From positions 1 to 29,998 of the forward strand of contig CAKRIZ010000026.1 of the NCBI GenBank assembly GCA_934351445.1: a stretch of 29,998 nucleotides of DNA, in the 5' to 3' direction. The stretch's first letter is position 1, and each line of letters opens with the position of its first letter. The DNA comes from an uncultured Eubacterium sp. Its GTDB lineage: Bacteria; Bacillota; Clostridia; Lachnospirales; Lachnospiraceae. The notes beneath the pieces are model-generated. The model was not told where the DNA came from and made no database searches. It worked only from the letters and a program-made list of their open reading frames with translations. This document shows, in pieces, positions 24,425 to 29,998 of this stretch. The position numbers were made by a program, and so were the translations under genes.

Positions 24425-26212
24425 TCACAGGAACATTTGCTCCCTTAATGCGTCTGACGTAGTGATCAGCACATAGATAATCGTGCCATAGTAGTTATTA
24501 TTTCCGATGCGTCCGTGACTAAAAACGGTAATGTGAGAGCCATCCTTACGCAACAGTGGAAATTCGATGTATGTATCTGTACCGTATTTGCCGGAGCGGA
24601 GCTGTTCAAGGATGGCTGCCGTTATATCGTCGCGTGCTTCCGGCGTGATCAGGTTGTGGAAACAGCTGCTGCTATGGTGCAACAGATCATCCAGATTATC
24701 GCAGCCTGTCAGATGGATCAGTTCATAATTGGCAAACAGGATGCGGTCATCCTCCGGGTCAGCTTTGTAGATCATCAATGAAGTGGGAAGATGATCCGAT
24801 ACATCCTTTAATGCAAATCCGAGCTGGCTGCGCTTTTCATGTGAAAAACCAGACTCATATGCCAGATAATTATTTTTTCCACGCAGCTTTACCTCATAGA
24901 GGGCGGTGTCTGCCTTGGCGAACAGGTCTGCTGCCGTGGATGCCTGCTCCGGATAGACAGCATAGCCGAGAGATATGTTGAAGGCAAGCTGTTCGTCCTC
25001 ATAGCAGAAACTCCGCGGGAGAAGCAGAAACTGCTCTACCAGCTCTGCGGCCTGTGTGCGCGTACAATCGGTCAAAAAGACAGAGAATTCGTCTCCGCCG
25101 CATCTGGCGAGAAATGACTGCTCTGGAAAAACTGTTTTCATATTTTGAGCTAACTGCTGCAGGGCATTGTCACCGGCTGCATGGCCATACATGTCATTGA
25201 TGAATTTAAAGTCATCGATATCGAAGGTGATACCGACACAGGGCTCCAACAGATGGGTGCGCAGGTATTTTTCCATTGCACTATGAAATCCGTGGCGGTT
25301 GAGCAGCCCGGTCAGGGAATCGGTGACCGAGAGCTGCTTTAATATTTTTTTGCGGTGGTTGATGACAAGGACAGTGAATGACAACCCGGTCGCAAGCAGA
25401 ACGAGAACCAGTCCGACACAAAAGATGATGACGATGTTGCTGTCGCGGTGCCATCCGCCGGCAGGCATCACCTCCAGCTTCCACAAGCAGCCACCGAGCT
25501 GGAACGTATACACGACAGGGTTGTCCAGCTGATCCGCAGAACCGTCTACGAGCTCGTAGTTCGTGCTGAAGGGAGATAGTGTTTTACTCAGCCGGTAAAC
25601 GTATCCGAAGCTTGTCAGCGCACGGGTAGATTCGGAAAAGATGTCCGGTGTGCGGAAAATGGCGTTTGTAAAGCCCCAGAAGGTTTCCTGTCCATTGTCA
25701 TCTGTCAGGTATACCGGGTTTCTGATCACGATGCCGTCACCACCCTCCTTTAAGGCAATCGGACCAACCGCGAGTGTGATGTGATGATCCCTGCTGTAGC
25801 ATGCGAGATCCCTGCGTATCTCATCATGGAACAGATCAATCAGACTATCCTCGTTGCCTTCCAGGGGGTAGACCTGTGTGACGACGCCGCCCGGTGCGAG
25901 CTGGATGCACTGGATATCGCCATTTACCATCTGGGCTGCGATTTGGTCGAATTTATTGACCTTTCCGTCCGAACTGATGACAATCTGATCCAGTGCATCA
26001 GTGACATTGGTGCCTTCGGTGAGCTGCCAGATGATCTGATCGCCGTAGGTGACCGCATTCAGCTTTGCGAGTGTCCGGATCCGTTCGTTGGAGTAAGTAT
26101 ATGTAGTGCAGATCAGATGGGCAAGTGCTGCGATTCCAACGATAAAGATCAGAAGCGGTATAATCAGCTGATATTTTAGAGCTTTCATATTTTTGATACA
26201 AGTTGCTTTCAT
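24425..26212 (-). CDS. Membrane-bound diguanylate cyclase with sensor and PAS-like domains
   Basis: This 595-aa protein should make cyclic di-GMP from two GTP. A membrane helix at about 14-34, an extracellular sensor region at 35-260 and a second helix at about 263-285 are followed by a GGDEF domain that opens with DSLTGLLNRHGF. The motif GGDEF lies at 372-376 and is intact. The inhibitory RxxD site is absent, since the aligned residues are Pro and Ser. A PAS-like domain follows at about 475-590 (YKADPEDDRILFANYEL, later LLRKDGSHI), an unusual order because PAS usually precedes GGDEF. The ATG at 26212 follows CAGGAG; Met9 is a possible alternative. The stop lies one base from that of the kinase-like gene. 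Confidence 0.92.
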   Translation of the reverse strand: MKATCIKNMKALKYQLIIPLLIFIVGIAALAHLICTTYTYSNERIRTLAKLNAVTYGDQIIWQLTEGTNVTDALDQIVISSDGKVNKFDQIAAQMVNGDIQCIQLAPGGVVTQVYPLEGNEDSLIDLFHDEIRRDLACYSRDHHITLAVGPIALKEGGDGIVIRNPVYLTDDNGQETFWGFTNAIFRTPDIFSESTRALTSFGYVYRLSKTLSPFSTNYELVDGSADQLDNPVVYTFQLGGCLWKLEVMPAGGWHRDSNIVIIFCVGLVLVLLATGLSFTVLVINHRKKILKQLSVTDSLTGLLNRHGFHSAMEKYLRTHLLEPCVGITFDIDDFKFINDMYGHAAGDNALQQLAQNMKTVFPEQSFLARCGGDEFSVFLTDCTRTQAAELVEQFLLLPRSFCYEDEQLAFNISLGYAVYPEQASTAADLFAKADTALYEVKLRGKNNYLAYESGFSHEKRSQLGFALKDVSDHLPTSLMIYKADPEDDRILFANYELIHLTGCDNLDDLLHHSSSCFHNLITPEARDDITAAILEQLRSGKYGTDTYIEFPLLRKDGSHITVFSHGRIGNNNYYGTIIYVLITTSDALREQMFL

Positions 26213-26366
26213 AAATCGATAACTCCTGTGTTTATGATTAAAAAAATGCGTACATAATTAAGTGTATCAGAAATGTGCTCACAGGTAAAGGACTATTTTT
26301 CAGCAATTGACTGGGTGAAACAGAACTGTTACTGGAACGAGGTACGAGTGAACGGTAACACAGAAC

Positions 26367-26395
26367 TTGCAATTTGGACGCATCGGGAGTATTCT
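26367..26395 (+). promoter_or_regulatory. Candidate promoter of the MATE-niaR operon
   Basis: TTGCAA (26367-26372) and TATTCT (26390-26395) are separated by 17 bases. Each matches the consensus in four of six positions. Transcription would start near 26402, at the first AGTCTATGA repeat. Confidence 0.45.
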
Positions 26396-26401
26396 AGTAG
26401 A

Positions 26402-26441
26402 AGTCTATGAATAAAAAAAGTCTATGACTAAAAGTCTATCA
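26402..26441 (+). repeat. Three direct repeats AGTCTATGA/CA at the MATE start site
   Basis: AGTCTATGA lies at 26402-26410 and 26419-26427, and AGTCTATCA at 26433-26441. The copies are spaced by 17 and 14 bases with A-rich spacers, directly downstream of the candidate -10. They look like a multi-site operator or an internal duplication. Confidence 0.5.
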
Positions 26442-26485
26442 GAGGTATTTTAACTAGGAAGAATGACAGAACAGAGGCGTATACA

Positions 26486-27901
26486 GTGAATCAGGTACAA
26501 AAGCAATCAAAACTGACAAAGAGATTATATGATGCATCTAAAATTGACTGGGATCATCTGACATTCAGTACGAAGGAGCTCTGGATGCTTATGATCCCTG
26601 TCATTGTAGAACAATTTTTGAATTCCCTGATGGGAATGGCAGATACGATGATGGTCAGCCATGTGGGTAGTGCTGCGATGTCTGCAGTCTCACTCGTGGA
26701 CTCCATCAATGTGCTTGTCATACAGGTATTCGCGGCACTGGCAACCGGGGCAGCGATTATCTGTTCCCAATATCTTGGCAAGGGAGATACGGATGGTGCC
26801 AACCGTGCTGCCAGACAGATTTTCCTGACAGTACTTGTCATTTCAGTAGGACTTATGGCAATCTGCCTGATCTTTGATGAGCCGTTGCTGCGCCTTGTAT
26901 TTGGCAAGGTAGAGCCTGCCGTCATGGACAATTCTGTTACATATTTTATTATTACAGTGATTTCTTATCCGTTTATCGCGCTGTTTAATGCGGGAGCGGC
27001 GTTCTACCGTTCGGGCGGGGATTCAAAATTCCCGATGCAGGTATCTACGATCTCGAATGTGATGAATGTTATCGGAAATGCGATCCTGATCTTTGGATGC
27101 AATATGGGCGTGGAGGGAGCCGCAATCTCGACGCTCGTTTCGCGTGTGTTCTGTGCGGTTGTGATTCTGGTGTATCTTGCGAGAGAGGGGCGGCATCCGA
27201 TCGTCCTCAATCATTATTTTTCGATCCGGCCGGACTACCGGCTGATCGGGATGGTTCTCGCGATCGGTATTCCGTCCGGTATTGAGAACGGCATGTTCCA
27301 GTTTGGCAAACTCGCGATCCAGTCAACCGTATCGACACTCGGCACAGCTAATATCGCGGCACAGGCGATGGCGATTATTTTCGAGAATCTGAACGGTATC
27401 GCAGGTATCGGTATCGGTATTGCAATGATGACTGTGGTGGGACAGTGCATCGGTGCAGGCAAGACGGAGGAAGCGAAGTATTATATTTGTAAAATGACAT
27501 TGTATGCCGAATATGTGATCACTGCTACCTGTCTGCTTGTGCTGGCATTCGCGCGGCCGGTGATGTTATTAGCACATATGGAACCGGAGAGCATTGAGAT
27601 CTGTTTCCGTATGACGCTGGCGATCACGATTGTGAAGCCGCTGGTATGGACATTGTCATTTTTGCCCGGCTATGGACTGCGCGCAGCGGGCGATGTGCGT
27701 TTTTCGATGATTGTATCGACGTGTACGATGTGGTTTTGCCGTGTGGCGCTATCGATTTTTCTCATGCGCACGACCAATGTCGGACCGATGGGCGTGTGGA
27801 TCGGTATGTTTGCCGACTGGACGGTGCGTGGACTGATTTTCTCAGCACGCTATCGGAGCGGTGCATGGCTGAAGAAAAAAGTGATCCGGACGGATGGCTG
27901 A
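26486..27901 (+). CDS. MATE family multidrug/cation efflux transporter
   Basis: This 471-aa transporter has twelve predicted helices in two similar halves. The typical N-terminal pattern is visible (ELWMLMIPVIVEQFLNSLMG, then ADTMMVSHVGSAAMSAV). MATE proteins export cationic drugs or metabolites in exchange for Na+ or H+. The start appears to be the GTG at 26486 with only a weak GAGG upstream; the 35-residue hydrophilic lead before the first helix is longer than usual, so a later start is possible. niaR follows after 35 bases in the same direction. That pairing raises the possibility that the cargo is related to nicotinate metabolism, but most MATE substrates cannot be read from sequence. Confidence 0.93.
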   Translation: MNQVQKQSKLTKRLYDASKIDWDHLTFSTKELWMLMIPVIVEQFLNSLMGMADTMMVSHVGSAAMSAVSLVDSINVLVIQVFAALATGAAIICSQYLGKGDTDGANRAARQIFLTVLVISVGLMAICLIFDEPLLRLVFGKVEPAVMDNSVTYFIITVISYPFIALFNAGAAFYRSGGDSKFPMQVSTISNVMNVIGNAILIFGCNMGVEGAAISTLVSRVFCAVVILVYLAREGRHPIVLNHYFSIRPDYRLIGMVLAIGIPSGIENGMFQFGKLAIQSTVSTLGTANIAAQAMAIIFENLNGIAGIGIGIAMMTVVGQCIGAGKTEEAKYYICKMTLYAEYVITATCLLVLAFARPVMLLAHMEPESIEICFRMTLAITIVKPLVWTLSFLPGYGLRAAGDVRFSMIVSTCTMWFCRVALSIFLMRTTNVGPMGVWIGMFADWTVRGLIFSARYRSGAWLKKKVIRTDG

Positions 27902-27936
27902 GCATGCGGGAGTATGAACCTTAGGAGGAGTAGAAA

Positions 27937-28464
27937 TTGACAAAAGTACAGATGGATGGACAACAGCGCAGGGAACAGATGATGCAGTTGCTGGAGACTG
28001 CAATGGAACCGATTCCGGGAGCGAGGCTGGCAAAAGAGATGGGCGTGAGCCGTCAGGTTATCGTTCAGGACATCGCATTGCTGCGGGCGGTTAATAAAAA
28101 TATATTGTCGACCAACAAGGGGTATATTTTGTTCCACAGTGAACCGGATGAGCACACCAGATCATTTCATGTGCGGCATACGAATGAACAGATTACGGAT
28201 GAACTCCATACGATCGTAGATTGTGGCGGGTATGTCAAGGATGTCATTATAGAGCATCCAATCTATGGGCAGATCAGTGCGGATCTGATTATCCGCAGCA
28301 GGGTGGATGTCGCCAATTTTGTGGATCAGGTAAAGAGGCACAAAACGAAACCGTTGACGGAACTTACGGATGGGGAACACTTCCATACCGTGACAGCTGC
28401 TGCGGAGCAGACACTCGACCGGATTGAGGAAGCACTGGACAAAAAAGGTTATCTGCTCAGATAA
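27937..28464 (+). CDS. niaR: Nicotinate-responsive repressor NiaR
   Basis: NiaR (YrxA) represses NAD-synthesis and niacin-uptake genes when niacin is present. The 175-aa protein has an HTH_11-type winged helix (ARLAKEMGVSRQVIVQDI at about 29-46). A 3H domain follows, with its histidines in IIEHPIYGQI and DGEHFHTV, which bind metal and niacin in the family. Translation starts at a TTG (27937) after TTAGGAGGAG. It is probably co-transcribed with the MATE gene. The PfoR-type membrane gene 303 bases downstream carries tandem operator-like repeats at its start site and is the obvious candidate target. The family assignment is strong. Confidence 0.9.
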   Translation: MTKVQMDGQQRREQMMQLLETAMEPIPGARLAKEMGVSRQVIVQDIALLRAVNKNILSTNKGYILFHSEPDEHTRSFHVRHTNEQITDELHTIVDCGGYVKDVIIEHPIYGQISADLIIRSRVDVANFVDQVKRHKTKPLTELTDGEHFHTVTAAAEQTLDRIEEALDKKGYLLR

Positions 28465-28475
28465 GCTGAACTGTT

Positions 28476-28639
28476 GTAACAGTTCAGCCCGCGCCATTCG
28501 CAAAGATGCCTGACGGCATTTTCCCACTGCTTCGCAGTTAACTTTGCTCATAATCAGGCGCTCACCTCATGGATTATAAAACGATTCCATTCATGCAAGC
28601 ATGATGTCCTCGTTTTTTAATCCATGGCTGAACTGTTAC
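28476..28639. mobile_element. 164-base MITE-like element with 14-base terminal inverted repeats
   Basis: GTAACAGTTCAGCC at 28476-28489 is the exact reverse complement of GGCTGAACTGTTAC at 28626-28639. Inside, CATGGATTATAAAACG (28568-28583) pairs with 28611-28626 with one mismatch, and CATGC/GCATG forms a small inner hairpin. The element has no coding capacity. A further inverted copy of the end (GCTGAACTGTT, 28465-28475) abuts the left side, and a lone end lies at 18770-18784. No clear target-site duplication is seen. It could be a non-autonomous transposable element or a structured intergenic repeat. Confidence 0.55.
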
Positions 28640-28658
28640 AAATAAATACAATTTACGC

Positions 28659-28687
28659 TTGCATCCTTTGCACGCATGTGCTATAGT
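28659..28687 (+). promoter_or_regulatory. Sigma-A-type promoter of the PfoR-type gene
   Basis: TTGCAT (28659-28664) and TATAGT (28682-28687) are 17 bases apart, and the -10 matches five of six consensus bases. The predicted start near 28694 lies at the edge of the tandem repeats, so a bound repressor there would block transcription. Confidence 0.7.
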
Positions 28688-28696
28688 ACACCTTGA

Positions 28697-28720
28697 CTGA
28701 CAAGACAACTGACAAGACAA
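28697..28720 (+). promoter_or_regulatory. Tandem operator-like repeat, candidate NiaR site
   Basis: CTGACAAGACAA is repeated exactly twice head to tail (28697-28708 and 28709-28720), and GATTGTC follows at 28724-28730 in inverted sense. It covers the predicted transcription start, just downstream of the niaR gene. I cannot confirm from memory that it matches the published NiaR motif. Confidence 0.5.
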
Positions 28721-28767
28721 AATGATTGTCTGCTGTCGAATAATGTTGGAATAAAAAGGAGTACGTT

Positions 28768-29871
28768 ATGACAAAGGATTTTTGGAAGAAACTGGGCAAA
28801 GAAATATTTATCGATGGTCTGAGCGGCATGGCGAGCGGTCTGTTTGCCACACTCATTATCGGTACGATCATTGTACAGATCGGCGGGCTGATTCCCGGAG
28901 CAGTTGGCACGTATCTGTTTATGATCGGTAAGATGGCGAGCGCGATGACGGGTGCCGGTATCGGAATCGGAACAGCAAAACGTTTAGACGCGAGCCCGCT
29001 CGTGCAGGTATCGGCTGCGACTGCCGGTATGTGCGGGGCATTTGCGAGTAAGCTGCTCGCCGGTGCGACATTAGTCAGCGGCACGGTGGACAGCGGATTG
29101 GAATTATCGAATGCGGTTGTATTATCAGGACCGGGAGAACCGCTCGGTGCATTTGTGGCAGTCATGGTGTGTATCTACATGGGTCGTCTCGTATCCGGAA
29201 AGACGAAGGTCGATATTCTCGTGACACCGTTTGTATGTATTGTATCGGGTTCGGCCGTCGGATTGCTGGCAGGACCGAGTATCTCGGCATTCATGACATG
29301 GCTGGGTTCGATCATTAACTGGGGAACCGAGCAGGCACCGTTTGTGATGGGAATTATCGTATCGGTACTGATGGGTATCATCCTGACATTGCCGATCTCT
29401 TCTGCGGCGCTTGGAATTATCCTTGGATTGTCCGGAATCGCAGCAGGTGCGGCAACGATTGGCTGCTGTGCGAATATGGTGGGCTTTGCGGTAGCGAGCT
29501 ATCGTGAGAACAAGGTTAACGGACTGCTGGCACAGGGACTCGGAACGAGTATGCTCCAGATCGGAAACATTGTGAAAAAGCCGGTCATCTGGCTGCCCGC
29601 GATTGTGGCGAGTGCGATCCTCGGACCGGTATCTACTTGTCTGTTACATATGACAAACAATCCGACCGGTTCAGGTATGGGTACAGCCGGGCTCGTCGGA
29701 CAGATCAATGCCTATCAGGATATGGTAGCCGGTGGCATGGCACCGGGTGTGGTGCTGACCGAGATTGTGGTCATGCATGTGATCCTGCCTGCTGTCATTG
29801 CTTTTGTAGTATCTGAGCTGATGCGTAAAAAAGGTATGATTCAGGACGGTGATATGAAGCTGGACGTATAA
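28768..29871 (+). CDS. PfoR-type PTS_EIIC_2 membrane protein, candidate niacin-regulated transporter
   Basis: This 367-aa protein has about ten membrane helices. Glycine-rich helices (GMASGLFATLIIGTIIVQIG, then GAGIGIGTAKRL) and NNPTGSGMGTAGLVGQ near the end are typical of the PTS_EIIC_2/PfoR family (COG3641). Members resemble PTS EIIC transport domains but lack the EIIA/EIIB parts, and their transport role is mostly predicted. The gene starts after AAAGGAG and ends before a strong terminator, so it is a single-gene unit. The adjacent niaR and the tandem repeat over its start site suggest control by niacin and perhaps a role in uptake of a niacin-related compound. Family good; substrate inferred. 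Confidence 0.85.
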   Translation: MTKDFWKKLGKEIFIDGLSGMASGLFATLIIGTIIVQIGGLIPGAVGTYLFMIGKMASAMTGAGIGIGTAKRLDASPLVQVSAATAGMCGAFASKLLAGATLVSGTVDSGLELSNAVVLSGPGEPLGAFVAVMVCIYMGRLVSGKTKVDILVTPFVCIVSGSAVGLLAGPSISAFMTWLGSIINWGTEQAPFVMGIIVSVLMGIILTLPISSAALGIILGLSGIAAGAATIGCCANMVGFAVASYRENKVNGLLAQGLGTSMLQIGNIVKKPVIWLPAIVASAILGPVSTCLLHMTNNPTGSGMGTAGLVGQINAYQDMVAGGMAPGVVLTEIVVMHVILPAVIAFVVSELMRKKGMIQDGDMKLDV

Positions 29872-29888
29872 ATTTTAAATTTTTTCAC

Positions 29889-29927
29889 AAGCCGAGGGAC
29901 TGCGAAGGGCAGTCCTTCGGCTTTTTT
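29889..29927 (+). terminator. Rho-independent terminator of the PfoR-type gene
   Basis: AAGCCGAGGGACTGC (29889-29903) pairs with 29909-29923 with one G-U pair and a 5-base loop, and leads into a run of T. It lies 17 bases after the stop codon. Confidence 0.9.
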
Positions 29928-29939
29928 ACTTTATAGGAA

Positions 29940-29958
29940 AGTTCTCGTTTGGAGAACT
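29940..29958. repeat. Short hairpin after the terminator
   Basis: AGTTCTC (29940-29946) pairs with GAGAACT (29952-29958). It is preceded by TATAGGAAA, reminiscent of the palindromes at 1279 and 6507, and lacks a T tract on the plus strand. Confidence 0.4.
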
Positions 29959-29967
29959 CTTGATATG

Positions 29968-29991
29968 AAAAGAGCCCGCACGGAGGCGGGC
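29968..29991 (-). terminator. Terminator for a minus-strand gene right of the window
   Basis: GCCCGC (29974-29979) pairs with GCGGGC (29986-29991). Read on the minus strand the stem is followed by TCTTTT, which points to a convergent gene beyond the right edge. Confidence 0.6.
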
Positions 29992-29998
29992 ATGACAA

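Larger units (their letters stand above)
26213..26485. other. Intergenic region between the cyclase and MATE genes
   Basis: This 273-base region is divergent. It holds the MATE promoter and its tandem repeats (annotated separately). A GTGAACGGTAAC at 26349-26360 resembles 2978-2989. No small gene is evident, and no convincing promoter could be fixed for the cyclase. Confidence 0.5.
28465..28767. other. 303-base intergenic region between niaR and the PfoR-type gene
   Basis: No gene is visible. From left to right it holds an 11-bp inverted repeat around 28476, a 164-base element with terminal inverted repeats (28476-28639), a sigma-A-type promoter (28659-28687), tandem repeats (28697-28720) and AAAGGAG at 28756-28762. 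Confidence 0.7.

Noticed and set aside
26402..26441. Short repeats as a CRISPR array
   Set aside because: The repeats are 9 bases with A-rich spacers of 5-8 bases, and no cas genes are present.

Overview
The window reads as the chromosome of a Gram-positive anaerobe of the Lachnospiraceae type (Roseburia/Agathobacter-like Clostridia). The evidence is medium GC, strong AGGAGG-type ribosome binding sites, a NifU-like scaffold next to a GGGtGRT protein, QueH, NiaR, and secreted proteins with short Gram-positive signal peptides. Taxonomy is inferred from gene content. No rRNA, tRNA, CRISPR array, integrase, relaxase or transposase gene was seen.

Layout. 1-320 is non-coding and holds a long imperfect hairpin. 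321-1204 holds a small four-helix membrane protein and a small secreted protein. 1349-2882 (minus) is a NitT/TauT-type ABC permease and ATPase without a substrate-binding protein. 3087-6461 (plus) holds housekeeping genes: queH, argH and asd. From 6670 to 18742 seven plus-strand genes run with gaps of 17-87 bases and no clear terminator. They are a 1056-aa protein with a permuted papain-like domain, a two-AAA ATPase resembling the Afp15-type ATPase of extracellular contractile injection systems (eCIS), a DUF234-type ATPase whose P-loop and nuclease motif are both degenerate, topB, a left-handed beta-helix protein, a GNAT-like protein and a 512-aa helical protein. 18935-20672 is the NifU-like/GGGtGRT pair. 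20747-24423 holds a secreted beta-propeller-like protein, a second GNAT-like protein paralogous to the first, and a 584-aa protein with a kinase-like active site. 24425-26212 (minus) is a membrane diguanylate cyclase. 26486-28464 is a MATE transporter followed by NiaR. 28768-29871 is a PfoR/PTS_EIIC_2-type membrane protein behind a clear promoter and a tandem operator-like repeat.

The most unusual part is 6670-24423. Large proteins without signal peptides (papain-like, helical, kinase-like) lie with an eCIS-style AAA+ ATPase. Two of them directly follow paralogous GNAT-like genes, which gives a duplicated two-gene cassette. No sheath, tube, baseplate or spike gene is present here. My working hypothesis is a scattered set of cargo proteins, chaperones or modifiers serving a contractile injection (or similar) machine encoded elsewhere. 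The sequence shows the motifs, the pairing and the spacing; the link to a machine is inference.

Non-coding structure is rich: rho-independent terminators, two palindromes sharing the core taggaaattcct, a 164-base element with 14-base terminal inverted repeats and a lone copy of its end elsewhere, and repeat-type operators in front of the MATE, NifU-like and PfoR-type genes.
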